Origin: Lapillicoccus jejuensis
GTDB lineage: Bacteria; Actinomycetota; Actinomycetes; Actinomycetales; Dermatophilaceae
Length of the DNA stretch: 64,000 nucleotides
Direction of reading: 5' to 3'
NCBI RefSeq assembly: GCF_006715055.1
Contig: NZ_VFMN01000001.1
Span: 3,348,001 to 3,412,000 of the forward strand
Positions 32,767 to 41,200 of this stretch are shown one piece after another (positions within the stretch are counted from its first letter, which is position 1; every line of letters starts with the position of its first letter). Below the pieces are notes generated by a model. It worked only from the letters and a program-made list of their open reading frames with translations, ran no database searches and was not told the DNA's origin. Both the position numbers and the translations under genes were made by a program.

Positions 32767-35523
32767 ATGGCCACGCGTCCCTCCACCACGCCCTCGCGGG
32801 CCTCTCGCTCCGGGTCCGGCGCGTCCTCGACCCGCCCCGTGAGCTCGCGGTCCGGGGCGTCCGGGGCGCGCACGCCCGCCCGCAAGCCCGCGGCGCGCCC
32901 GAGCACCGCCCGCTCCGGCGGGCTCCCGCTGCCCCTGCGCGCGGTCCGGGGCACGTGGATGGGCGTCAGCCACCTCGCGGGCGGCGCGGTCCGCCGGGTC
33001 GGCGCGTCCGCGCGCGACCTCGAGCCGGAGCACCGCCGCGACGGCGTCGGCTTCTTCCTCATCGCGCTCGCCGTGCTCGTCGCGGCCCGCGAGTGGTGGG
33101 GGATCCACGGCGTCGTCGGCGACGGCGTGCACGCGGTGGTCGCCGGCACCTTCGGCCGGGTGGGGTACGCCGTCCCGCTCGTCCTGCTCGGTCTGGGGCT
33201 GCGGCTGCTGCGCGCGCCCGAGGACTCGGCGGCGACGAACCGCATCGGCGTCGGCCTCGGCGCGATGACGTTCGCCGCCTGCGGCCTGACCCACATCGCC
33301 GCCGGCCTGCCCGAGCCGCCCGACGGCGCCGACCCGATGCGCGCGGCCGGCGGCATCATCGGCTTCCTCGCCTCGAGCCCGCTCTCGACCGCGGTCTCGG
33401 TCTACGGCGCCGACGTCATCCTCGTGCTGCTCGGCTTCTTCGGGCTGCTCGTCGTCACCCGCACCCCGGTGCGGGCCATCCCCGACCGACTGGCGCAGGT
33501 CCGCGACCGCCTCATCGGCCACCCCGGCGAGCCGGAGCTCGTGCCCGAGGACGAGCCGGTCACGCCGAAGCGGCGCTCGCGGCGCCGTACGGGCCCGGAC
33601 GGGGAGCCGATGGCCGGCGACGAGGCGTTCGAGCAGGCCGCCGAGGTGGCCGCCGCCAAGGGCCGCTCGCTGCGACCCGGTCAGAAGCGTCCGACGAAGC
33701 CGGGGGTGCTCGCGCCGTCGCCGGACGACACGCAGCCGGTGGCGGGCGCCCCGGCACCGAAGGCCGCGCCCGCGCCGAGCCCCGTCGTCGCCGCGGTCGC
33801 CGCCGAGGTCGGCCCGAAGGAGGACCTCGTCGCCCCGCCGACGACGACGCTGCCGGCCCGGGTCGAGCAGCTCCAGCTCTCCGGCGACGTCACCTACACG
33901 CTGCCCGACCAGGCGCTGCTGGCGCCGGGGGCGCCGCACAAGACGCGCAGCGCGGCCAACGACCGGGTCGTCGACTCGCTGACGCAGGTGTTCGAGCAGT
34001 TCGAGATCGACGCCGCCGTCACCGGTTTCACCCGCGGGCCCACCGTCACCCGCTACGAGGTCGAGCTCGGCCACGGCACGAAGGTCGAGCGCGTCACCGC
34101 GCTGTCGAAGAACATCGCGTACGCCGTGGCCTCGGCCGACGTGCGCATCCTCAGCCCGATCCCCGGCAAGTCCGCGATCGGCATCGAGATCCCCAACACC
34201 GACCGCGAGACGGTCTCGCTCGGCGACGTGCTGCGCAGCCAGACCGCGCGCAACAACACCCACCCGATGGTCATGGGCGTCGGCAAGGACGTCGAGGGCG
34301 GCTACGTCATCGCCAACCTCGCCAAGATGCCGCACCTGCTCGTCGCCGGCGCGACCGGCGCGGGCAAGTCGTCGTTCGTCAACTCGATGATCACGTCGGT
34401 GCTCATGCGCTCGACGCCCGACGAGGTCCGCATGGTCCTCGTCGACCCCAAGCGGGTCGAGCTGACGGCGTACGAGGGGATCCCGCACCTCATCACGCCG
34501 ATCATCACCAACCCCAAGAAGGCCGCCGAGGCCCTGCAGTGGGTCGTGCGCGAGATGGACCAGCGCTACGACGACCTCGCGGCGTTCGGCTTCAAGCACG
34601 TCGACGACTTCAACAAGGCCGTCAAGGCCGGGACGACGAAGCCGCTGCCGGGCTCGGAGCGGGTGCTCCAGCCCTACCCGTACCTGCTCGTCATCGTCGA
34701 CGAGCTCGCCGACCTCATGATGGTCGCCCCGCGCGACGTCGAGGAGTCGATCGTCCGGATCACCCAGCTCGCGCGCGCCGCCGGCATCCACCTGGTCCTC
34801 GCGACCCAGCGACCGTCGGTCGACGTCGTCACGGGCCTCATCAAGGCCAACGTGCCGTCGCGGATGGCCTTCGCGACGTCGTCGCTGGCCGACTCCCGCG
34901 TCGTCCTCGACCAGCCCGGCGCCGAGAAGCTCATCGGCCAGGGTGACGCGCTGTTCCTGCCGATGGGGGCGAGCAAGCCGATGCGCGTCCAGGGCGCGTG
35001 GGTGACCGAGTCCGAGGTCAACGCGGTCGTCAAGAGCGTCACCGAGCAGCTCAAGCCGAGCTACCGCGAGGACGTCACGGTCGTCGCGCCGAAGAAGGAG
35101 ATCGACGACGACATCGGCGACGACCTCGAGGTGCTGCTCCAGGCGGCCGAGCTCGTCGTGACGACCCAGTTCGGGTCGACCTCGATGCTCCAGCGCAAGC
35201 TGCGGGTCGGCTTCGCCAAGGCCGGGCGGCTCATGGACCTGCTCGAGTCCCGCGGCATCGTCGGCCCGTCCGAGGGGTCGAAGGCGCGCGACGTGCTCGT
35301 CAAGCCCGACGACCTGGCCACGACGATGGCCCTGCTGCGCGGCGAGGAGCCGCCGGACGACGAGACGCCGTACGACGTCGCGGCGGACGTCGCGCCGGCC
35401 CCGGCGCCCGCTCCCGCCGCCCGGTGGGAGACCAAGGCCGACCTCGGGCCGGACCTCGACGCCTACGAGCAGGTCGACGGCGACGCGGACGAGGACGCCT
35501 GGGGGCTCACCGGCCGCGACTGA
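32767..35523 (+). CDS. ftsK: DNA translocase FtsK/SpoIIIE
   Basis: 918 residues. A basic, Ser/Pro-rich N-terminus is followed by four membrane helices (about 95-225) and a charged linker. The motor has Walker A VAGATGAGKSSFV (about 528) and Walker B YLLVIVDELADLMMV, then LATQRPSVDVVTGLIKANVP. The C-terminal gamma winged helix (TSMLQRKLRVGFAKAGRLMD) recognises polar KOPS-type sequences. It pumps chromosomal DNA through the division septum. It is monocistronic, with leaderless promoter and strong terminator. Confidence 0.97.
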   Translation: MATRPSTTPSRASRSGSGASSTRPVSSRSGASGARTPARKPAARPSTARSGGLPLPLRAVRGTWMGVSHLAGGAVRRVGASARDLEPEHRRDGVGFFLIALAVLVAAREWWGIHGVVGDGVHAVVAGTFGRVGYAVPLVLLGLGLRLLRAPEDSAATNRIGVGLGAMTFAACGLTHIAAGLPEPPDGADPMRAAGGIIGFLASSPLSTAVSVYGADVILVLLGFFGLLVVTRTPVRAIPDRLAQVRDRLIGHPGEPELVPEDEPVTPKRRSRRRTGPDGEPMAGDEAFEQAAEVAAAKGRSLRPGQKRPTKPGVLAPSPDDTQPVAGAPAPKAAPAPSPVVAAVAAEVGPKEDLVAPPTTTLPARVEQLQLSGDVTYTLPDQALLAPGAPHKTRSAANDRVVDSLTQVFEQFEIDAAVTGFTRGPTVTRYEVELGHGTKVERVTALSKNIAYAVASADVRILSPIPGKSAIGIEIPNTDRETVSLGDVLRSQTARNNTHPMVMGVGKDVEGGYVIANLAKMPHLLVAGATGAGKSSFVNSMITSVLMRSTPDEVRMVLVDPKRVELTAYEGIPHLITPIITNPKKAAEALQWVVREMDQRYDDLAAFGFKHVDDFNKAVKAGTTKPLPGSERVLQPYPYLLVIVDELADLMMVAPRDVEESIVRITQLARAAGIHLVLATQRPSVDVVTGLIKANVPSRMAFATSSLADSRVVLDQPGAEKLIGQGDALFLPMGASKPMRVQGAWVTESEVNAVVKSVTEQLKPSYREDVTVVAPKKEIDDDIGDDLEVLLQAAELVVTTQFGSTSMLQRKLRVGFAKAGRLMDLLESRGIVGPSEGSKARDVLVKPDDLATTMALLRGEEPPDDETPYDVAADVAPAPAPAPAARWETKADLGPDLDAYEQVDGDADEDAWGLTGRD

Positions 35524-35546
35524 CGGGGGCCACGGGGCGGGACGCC

Positions 35547-35585
35547 GACGGGCCCGGGGTGCCGTGTCGGCACCCCGGGCCCGTC
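35547..35585. terminator. Hairpin terminator after ftsK
   Basis: Perfect 18-bp arms (35547-35564, 35568-35585) with loop TGT, 24 bp after the ftsK stop and also downstream of the convergent gene ending at 35644. Confidence 0.85.
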
Positions 35586-35643
35586 AGTGGTTCCGCGTCA
35601 CGCGAGTCCGCGGAGCCGCTGAACCGTCTCCCCGTGGGACGGC

Positions 35644-35922
35644 TCAGGAGCGGACCGAGCGCCGTCCCCCGACGCGGGTCCACACGAGCAGGACGATGAC
35701 GGCGCCGATGATCGAGCCGATGATGCCCGACGGCTGGAGGAACCCGTCCGCCGCGTCCTTGTGGAACAGCAGGTAGCCGAGGAAGCCGCCGACGAACGAG
35801 CCGACGATCCCGATGACGATGGTCATGCCGATCGAGAGGTCCTGCTTGCCGGGGACGAGCAGCCGGGCGACAGCGCCGGCGACGAGGCCGACGACGACGA
35901 TGGTGATGATGAGTCCGAGCAT
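35644..35922 (-). CDS. GlsB/YeaQ/YmgE family stress-response membrane protein
   Basis: 92 residues from ATG 35922, with AGGAAGGG upstream. Three membrane helices: MLGLIITIVVVGLVAGAVAR, GMTIVIGIVGSFVGGFLGYL and GIIGSIIGAVIVLLVW. This is the transglycosylase-associated (PF04226) pattern. Members are stress-induced in many bacteria; the mechanism is unknown. It diverges from the LuxR-type response regulator gene, and a long inverted repeat lies between them. Confidence 0.9.
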   Translation of the reverse strand: MLGLIITIVVVGLVAGAVARLLVPGKQDLSIGMTIVIGIVGSFVGGFLGYLLFHKDAADGFLQPSGIIGSIIGAVIVLLVWTRVGGRRSVRS

Positions 35923-35995
35923 GGTGTGCCCTTCCTGTTGATGGGTGCCGGCCGGGCGGCCCCTGTGTCTCGTGGCCCGGCCGGCTCCACGAGGC

Positions 35996-36037
35996 AACCA
36001 CCCCCAGGGAGGGTGCGGCACACCCCTGGGGGTGGTT
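35996..36037. promoter_or_regulatory. Inverted repeat between the GlsB-like gene and the response regulator
   Basis: Perfect 14-bp arms AACCACCCCCAGGG (35996-36009) and its complement (36024-36037), 14 bases apart. The right arm ends on the first base of the response regulator -10 box (36037-36042). It therefore fills the -35 region and could serve as operator for autoregulation or for shared control of both genes. Confidence 0.55.
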
Positions 36038-36042
36038 AGCCT
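36037..36042 (+). promoter_or_regulatory. Leaderless -10 box TAGCCT for the response regulator
   Basis: TAGCCT, six bases, GTG at 36049. Confidence 0.6.
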
Positions 36043-36048
36043 GCGGAG

Positions 36049-36723
36049 GTGACCTCCTCCCGCCGCGCGGACGGGCCGCTCACCATCGCGCTCGTCGACG
36101 ACTACGACGTCGTCCTCATGGGGGTCGCGCGGATCCTCGACCAGTACCGCGACCGGGTGGTCATCGCCGAGATCGACACGAACCAGCCGCTGCACGACAC
36201 CGTCGACGTCGTGCTCTACGACTCGTTCGCGCAGCCGGAGTCGGACCACGAGGAGATCGGGGTCCTCGTGCGCAACCCGGCCGCCCGCAAGGTCGTCGTC
36301 TACACCTGGAACTTCCACCCCGACCTCGTCGCCAGCGCCCGTGAGCAGGGGGCGGACGGCTACCTCTCGAAGGCCCTGCCGGCGGCGGAGTTCGTCGCTG
36401 CGCTCGAGGCGGTCCACGCCGGGCAGGTCGTCGTCAGCGACCCGCCGCGGCGCGCGGGCAGCGTCACCGGGCTCGACTGGCCCGGTCGGCACGAGGGGAT
36501 CACCGACCGCGAGGCCGAGATCCTCGCGCTCATCACGCAGGGCAAGAGCAACGCCGAGGTCGCCGCGCTGACCTACCTCAGCCCCAACACGGTGAAGAGC
36601 TACATCCGCTCGCTCTACCGCAAGATCGGGGTCGAGAGCCGGACGCAGGCGGTGCTGTGGGGGGTCGCGCACGGCTTCACCCCCGACCACCACCGGATCG
36701 ACCACTGGCGCGGCGGGCCGTGA
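36049..36723 (+). CDS. Orphan LuxR-family (NarL-type) response regulator
   Basis: 224 residues. The receiver domain (TIALVDDYDVVLMGVARIL; phospho-acceptor Asp58 in VVLYDSF; Lys in GYLSKALPAAEF) is followed by a LuxR HTH (ITDREAEILALITQGKSNAE, LSPNTVKSYIRSLYRKIGV). The acidic pocket DDYD and the Asp are kept, but LYDSF replaces the usual LxDxxMP. No histidine kinase is adjacent. The position, divergent from a stress membrane protein with a shared inverted repeat, suggests it controls that gene. Confidence 0.9.
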   Translation: MTSSRRADGPLTIALVDDYDVVLMGVARILDQYRDRVVIAEIDTNQPLHDTVDVVLYDSFAQPESDHEEIGVLVRNPAARKVVVYTWNFHPDLVASAREQGADGYLSKALPAAEFVAALEAVHAGQVVVSDPPRRAGSVTGLDWPGRHEGITDREAEILALITQGKSNAEVAALTYLSPNTVKSYIRSLYRKIGVESRTQAVLWGVAHGFTPDHHRIDHWRGGP

Positions 36724-36736
36724 GCCGCCGCGACGG

Positions 36737-36742
36737 CATACT
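36737..36742 (+). promoter_or_regulatory. Leaderless -10 box CATACT for the TfoX-domain gene
   Basis: CATACT, six bases, ATG at 36749. It begins 13 bp after the response regulator stop, so the gene need not depend on read-through. Confidence 0.55.
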
Positions 36743-36748
36743 GCCCGG

Positions 36749-37081
36749 ATGACGTACGACGCCCTGCTGGCGGACCGGGTGCGCGCCTGCCTCGGCGGGA
36801 GCCCGCACGACGAGAGGGCGATGTTCGGCGGACTGGCCTTCCTCGTCGGCGGGCACATGGCCGTCGCCGCCGGCGGTGGCGGCGGGCTGCTCGTGCGCTG
36901 CGACCCGGTCGACCTGCCGGAGCACGGTGCGACCGACGGCGTCGCGCCGATGGTCATGCGCGGCCGGCCGATGACCGGGTGGCTGCACGTCGCCGCCGAG
37001 GCCGTCGAGGACGACGACGCGCTGCGGCACTGGGTCGACGTCGGGCTCGCGTACGTCGCCGGTCTGCCGGCCAAGCGCTGA
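36749..37081 (+). CDS. TfoX N-terminal domain protein
   Basis: 110 residues. DERAMFGGLAFLVGGHMAVAA is the TfoX/Sxy N-terminal (PF04993) signature; VMRGRPMTGWLHVAAEAV and ALRHWVDVGLAYVAGLP follow. There is no C-terminal TfoX HhH domain, as usual for actinobacterial members. Function outside the competence regulator Sxy is unknown. Its stop codon TGA lies at the beginning of the first of four 51-bp tandem repeats. Confidence 0.85.
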   Translation: MTYDALLADRVRACLGGSPHDERAMFGGLAFLVGGHMAVAAGGGGGLLVRCDPVDLPEHGATDGVAPMVMRGRPMTGWLHVAAEAVEDDDALRHWVDVGLAYVAGLPAKR

Positions 37082-37260
37082 CATCCATCAATTGATGGCG
37101 TTCAGCAGCGCGTGTGCGGGGCGGTCCGCTGACATCCATCAATTGATGGCGTTCAGCAGCGCGTGTGCGGGGCGGTCCGCTGACATCCATCAATTGATGG
37201 CGTTCAGCAGCGCGTGTGCGGGGCGGCCCGCCGACATCCATCAATTGATGGCGTTCAGCA
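37079..37260. repeat. Four 51-bp tandem repeats, each with the palindrome CCATCAATTGATGG
   Basis: Copies of the palindrome are at 37085-37098, 37136-37149, 37187-37200 and 37238-37251, period exactly 51. Around each, GCTGA and TCAGC form an outer pair, making a 30-bp imperfect palindrome (in copy four the left outer arm has diverged). The 37 bases between palindromes are GC-rich and almost identical; the fourth unit breaks off at 37260. The array lies between the convergent ends of the TfoX-domain gene and kdpE. The rest of the 37082-37315 gap holds nothing recognisable. Confidence 0.95.
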
Positions 37261-37315
37261 CATCCGGCCGCACAGAGCGTGCAGATGTTGTCGGCGTGCG
37301 CGTGGGCACCGTCGC

Positions 37316-37996
37316 TCAGGGGTGCAGGCGGTAACCGATCCCGGGCTCGGTGAGCAGGTGGACGGGAGCGGCGGGGTCGGGCTCGAGCTTGCGGCGCAGC
37401 TGGTTGGCGTAGACCCGCAGGTAGTTCAGCTCGCGGCCGTACGCCGGCCCCCACGCGGACCTCAGCAGCTCCTCGTGCGTGACGAGGTGGCCGGGTCGGC
37501 GGGCGAGCGGCTCGAGCAGCCGCCACTCGGTGGGGGTCAGCCGCACCTCCTCGCCGCCCGGGCCGGTGGCCCGGCGCTCCCCGAAGTCGAGGACGAAGTC
37601 GTCGCCGGCCAGGACGAACGCGGCGTGCTCGTCGGCCCCGCCGCGCCGGATCGCCGCCCGCACCCGGGCGAGGAACTCGTCCATCCCGAACGGCTTGGTC
37701 ACGTAGTCGTCGGCGCCCGCGTCGAGCGCCTCGACCTTGTCGTCCGAGTCGTGCCGCGCCGACAGCACGACGACCGGCACCCGCGAGGTCTGCCGGACGC
37801 GGCGCAGCACGTCGACGCCGTCGAGGTCGGGGAGCCCGAGGTCGAGGACGACGACGTCGGGGGAGCGCTCGGCGACGACCTCGAGCGCGGTGCGCCCGTC
37901 GCCGACCGCCTCGACCTCGTAGTCGCGGGCCCGCAGGTTGATCGACAGCGTCCGGCGGATGAGCGGCTCGTCGTCGACCACGAGCACGAGCGTCAT
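37316..37996 (-). CDS. kdpE: KDP operon response regulator KdpE
   Basis: 226 residues. OmpR-type: receiver with VVDDEPLIRR, phospho-acceptor Asp52 (VVVLDLGLPD) and Lys in YVTKPFGMDEF. The C-terminal winged helix contains LTPTEWRLLEPLARRPG and YGRELNYLRVYANQLRRKLE. It activates kdpFABC on phosphorylation by KdpD. Its ATG overlaps the kdpD stop (ATGA, 37996-37993). It is the last gene of the minus-strand kdpFABCDE cluster. Confidence 0.96.
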   Translation of the reverse strand: MTLVLVVDDEPLIRRTLSINLRARDYEVEAVGDGRTALEVVAERSPDVVVLDLGLPDLDGVDVLRRVRQTSRVPVVVLSARHDSDDKVEALDAGADDYVTKPFGMDEFLARVRAAIRRGGADEHAAFVLAGDDFVLDFGERRATGPGGEEVRLTPTEWRLLEPLARRPGHLVTHEELLRSAWGPAYGRELNYLRVYANQLRRKLEPDPAAPVHLLTEPGIGYRLHP

Positions 37997-40539
37997 GCCG
38001 GCGATCCTGTCAGGTCACCCGCGCCGGCGTCCGACCCCACCACCGCCGTACGGGGTGCCGCGGCCAGCTCGAGCACGACGGTGAGCCCGCCCCCGGGGGT
38101 GTCCTCGGCCCACACCCGCCCGTCCATCAGCTCGGCGAGGCCGCGCGAGACGGCGAGCCCGAGGCCGACGCCGTCGCCGCGCGGGGCGTCGCCGACCCGC
38201 TGGAACGGGGCGAAGATCCGCTCCTTGGCGTCCTCGGCGACCCCCGGTCCGCGGTCGACGACGCGCAGCTGGACCCGGTCCTGGAGCCGGCCGACCTGGA
38301 CGAGCACCTCGCGCCGCCCGGGGAAGTGGCGCACGGCGTTCTCGAGGACGTTGCCGAGGACGCGGTCGAGCAGCCCGGCGTCGGCGACGACCCAGTCGCA
38401 CCCCTCGTCGACCTGCACGCGGACGCGGTCGGGGTCGGGCAGGACGGCGGACGCGGCGCGCACCGCCTCGGCGACCGCGACGGGTTCGGCGTGCGCGGTG
38501 ATCGCGCCGGTCTGGATGCGCGACATGTCGAGCAGGTTGGCGATGAGCGCCGCCAACTGGTCGGCGGACTCCTCCACGGTCTCGAGCAGCTCCTGCTCGT
38601 CCTCCTCGCTGAAGGTGACGTCGGGCTGGCGCAGGCTCGACACCGCCGCCTTGATGCCGGCCAGCGGCGTGCGCAGGTCGTGCGAGACGGCGGCCAGCAG
38701 GGCGGTCCGGGCGCGGTTGTCCCGGGCCAGGCCCTTGGCCTGCGCCGCCTCCGCCTCGAGCTCGCTGCGGGCCAGCACGCTGGCGGCCTGGGTCGCGAAG
38801 GCCCCGACCAGCCCGCGCTGCTCGGCGGGCAGGACGGACCCCACGAGCACGAGCTCGGTGTGCTCGTCGACCGGAGCCCGTACGGCGGCCCGCTCGACGT
38901 CGGTCGCGTCGACGTCACCGACCCCGCGCACGAGGGTCCACGGGTCGCGGACCGACTCGCGGCGCACGAGCGCCGCCCCGCTCATCGCGAAGGTCTCGCG
39001 GGCCTGGTCGAGCAGCGTGGCGAGCGGGTCGCTCGTCCCGACGAGGACCTGGGCCAGCGTGGCCAGCGTCCGCGACTCCTGCTGCGCCTCCCCGGCCTGC
39101 CGGCTGCGCCGGGCGGCCAGGTGGACGACCGAGGCGACCGCCGCCGCGACGACGACGAAGAGCAGCAGCGCGGCGGCGTTCTGCGGGCTGGAGATGGTCA
39201 GCGTCCCGACCGGCTCGGTGAAGAACCAGTTGATGACCAGCGACGACGCGACCGCGCAGGCCACCGCGGGCCAGACGCCGCCGACGAGCGCGCAGGCGAC
39301 GGTGAGGCAGAGGTAGACGAGCATCTCCAGCGGCAGCGCCGGCGTCGTCCGCCCGGGCGCGAGGAGGAGGGTCAGCCCGAGGTTGCCCGCGGCGGCCAGC
39401 GCCCAGCCGCCCAGGCGGCGCCGGGCGCTGAGCGAGCGGCGGCGGGGGCGTCGTACGGGCTGGCGGGGGTCGTCGCGGCTGACCAGGTGGACGTCGATGT
39501 CGCCGGAGCCGTCGGCGACGGCGTCGGCGATGCCGCGGGCGAAGAGGCTGCGCCAGCCGCGGTGCCGGGAGGTGCCGATGACGATCTGGCTCGCGTTGAC
39601 ACCGCGGGCGAAGTCGAGGATGGCCTCGCCCACGTCGTCGCCGGCGACGGTGTGGAAGGTGCCGCCGAGCTCGCGGACGAGCTTGCGCTGGTCGGCGACG
39701 GCGCCGACGGTCTCGACGAGGCCGTCGGACTGGACGACGTGGCAGGCGACGAGCTCGCCGCCGGCGCCGCGGGAGGCGATCCGGGCGGCCCGACGCAGCA
39801 GCGCCTCGCCCTCGGGGCCGCCGGTGAGGGCGACGACGACCCGCTCGCGGGTCGGCCAGGTCGAGGAGATGCCGTGCGTCGCGCGGTAGCGCTCGAGGGT
39901 CTCGTCGACCCGGTCGGCCAGCCACAGCAGGGCGAGCTCGCGCAGCGCGGAGAGGTTGCCGGGGCGGAAGTAGTGGGCCAGGGCCGCGTCGATCTTCTCG
40001 GCGCGGTAGATGTTGCCGTGCGCCATCCGCCGACGCAGCGACTCCGGCGACATGTCGACCAGCTCGAGCTGGTCCGCGGAGCGGACGACGTCGTCCGGCA
40101 CGGTCTCGCGCTGGCGGACCCCGGTGATCGCCTCGACGGCGTCGCCGAGGCTCTCCAGGTGCTGGATGTTGACCGTCGAGATGACCTCGATGCCGGCCGC
40201 GAGCAGCTCCTCGACGTCCTCCCAGCGCTTCTCGTGCCGCGAGCCGGGGACGTTGGTGTGGGCGAGCTCGTCGACGAGCACGACCTCGGGCCGGCGGGCG
40301 AGCACCGCGTCGAGGTCGAGCTCGGCGAGGCTCGCCCCGCGGTGCTCGAGGGTGCGCAGCGGCACGACCTCGAGCCCCTCGAGCTGCTGGGCCGTGTAGT
40401 CGCGGCCGTGGGTCTCCACGATGCCGACGACGACGTCGGCGCCGCGCTCGAGCCGGCGGTGGGCCTCGGAGAGCATGGCGACGGTCTTGCCGACCCCGGG
40501 GGCCGCCCCGAGGTAGATGCGCAGCAGACCGCGTCCCAT
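37993..40539 (-). CDS. kdpD: Potassium/turgor sensor histidine kinase KdpD
   Basis: 848 residues from ATG 40539, chosen over ATG 40548 because GGGAGG lies nine bases before it. Domains: KdpD sensor with Walker A GAAPGVGKT (about 11-19); universal stress protein domain (~240-350; VIGTSRHRGW); four membrane helices (DUF4118, ~385-485); GAF-like region; and kinase with His620 in AVSHDLRTPLAG, N-box NVLENAVRHFP and G-boxes DRGPGVAEDA, GVGLGLAVSRG. It autophosphorylates and signals to KdpE. Confidence 0.95.
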   Translation of the reverse strand: MGRGLLRIYLGAAPGVGKTVAMLSEAHRRLERGADVVVGIVETHGRDYTAQQLEGLEVVPLRTLEHRGASLAELDLDAVLARRPEVVLVDELAHTNVPGSRHEKRWEDVEELLAAGIEVISTVNIQHLESLGDAVEAITGVRQRETVPDDVVRSADQLELVDMSPESLRRRMAHGNIYRAEKIDAALAHYFRPGNLSALRELALLWLADRVDETLERYRATHGISSTWPTRERVVVALTGGPEGEALLRRAARIASRGAGGELVACHVVQSDGLVETVGAVADQRKLVRELGGTFHTVAGDDVGEAILDFARGVNASQIVIGTSRHRGWRSLFARGIADAVADGSGDIDVHLVSRDDPRQPVRRPRRRSLSARRRLGGWALAAAGNLGLTLLLAPGRTTPALPLEMLVYLCLTVACALVGGVWPAVACAVASSLVINWFFTEPVGTLTISSPQNAAALLLFVVVAAAVASVVHLAARRSRQAGEAQQESRTLATLAQVLVGTSDPLATLLDQARETFAMSGAALVRRESVRDPWTLVRGVGDVDATDVERAAVRAPVDEHTELVLVGSVLPAEQRGLVGAFATQAASVLARSELEAEAAQAKGLARDNRARTALLAAVSHDLRTPLAGIKAAVSSLRQPDVTFSEEDEQELLETVEESADQLAALIANLLDMSRIQTGAITAHAEPVAVAEAVRAASAVLPDPDRVRVQVDEGCDWVVADAGLLDRVLGNVLENAVRHFPGRREVLVQVGRLQDRVQLRVVDRGPGVAEDAKERIFAPFQRVGDAPRGDGVGLGLAVSRGLAELMDGRVWAEDTPGGGLTVVLELAAAPRTAVVGSDAGAGDLTGSPA

Positions 40540-40584
40540 GCCCCTCATCCTCCCAGCCGCCGGCCCCGGACTCTGACTGCCGGC

Positions 40585-41160
40585 TCAGGAGAGCCGGCTG
40601 AGAGCCAGGTTGAGCTCGGTGGTGTTGACGCGCGGCTCGCCGAGGAAGCCGAGGATCCGGCCCCTCGTGTGCTCCTGGACCAGCTGCTGGACGGCGGAGA
40701 CGCTCAGGCCGCGGGCCTGGGCGACGCGCTGGACCTGGAGGGCGGCGTACGCGGGGGAGATGTCGGGGTCGAGCCCGCTGCCCGAGGACGTCAGGGCGTC
40801 GGGGGGCAGCGTGCCGGTGGCCCCGGCCTGCTTCAGGGCGGCCTCGCGCTCGGCCACGGCCTTGGCCAGGTCGAGGCTGGACGGGCCGAGGTTGGTGCCC
40901 CCGGAGGAGTCGCCCGCGTAGTCCGAGGCGGACGGGCGCGGCTGGAACCACTTCGCCGCGTCGGCCTCGGGGACCGCCTGGCCGAGGCTGCTCGAGGCGA
41001 CGACGGTGCCGTCGCGGGTGAGCAGCGAGCCGTTGGCGCGGTCGTGGGCGACGCCCTGGCCGACGCCGAGGACGACGAGGGGGTAGAGGACGCCGGTGAG
41101 GACGGTGAGCGCGAGGAGCACGCGCAGCCCGGCGCCCAGCTGACGGGTGAAGAGGATCAC
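40585..41160 (-). CDS. kdpC: Potassium-transporting ATPase subunit C
   Basis: 191 residues. One N-terminal membrane helix (GLRVLLALTVLTGVLYPLVV) is followed by a periplasmic domain with LGQAVPEADAAKWFQPRPSA, SSGGTNLGPSSLDL and LTSSGSGLDPDISP, all KdpC hallmarks. KdpC stabilises the KdpFABC complex. It is 40 bp downstream of kdpB and 45 bp upstream of kdpD. Confidence 0.97.
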   Translation of the reverse strand: MILFTRQLGAGLRVLLALTVLTGVLYPLVVLGVGQGVAHDRANGSLLTRDGTVVASSSLGQAVPEADAAKWFQPRPSASDYAGDSSGGTNLGPSSLDLAKAVAEREAALKQAGATGTLPPDALTSSGSGLDPDISPAYAALQVQRVAQARGLSVSAVQQLVQEHTRGRILGFLGEPRVNTTELNLALSRLS

Positions 41161-41200
41161 GACGAACCTTCCTGGGAAGTCTGTGCCGAGGGGTGGTTGC

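Noticed and set aside
37079-37260. CRISPR array
   Set aside because: The units are tandem copies with nearly identical spacers, not repeats separated by unique spacers, and no cas genes are present.
37092-37334. Open reading frame of 80 codons through the 51-bp repeats, encoding a 17-residue repeat
   Set aside because: Fifty-one bases is 17 codons, so any frame free of stops in one unit stays open in all. There is no Shine-Dalgarno or -10 box at its start, and the palindrome explains the conservation better.
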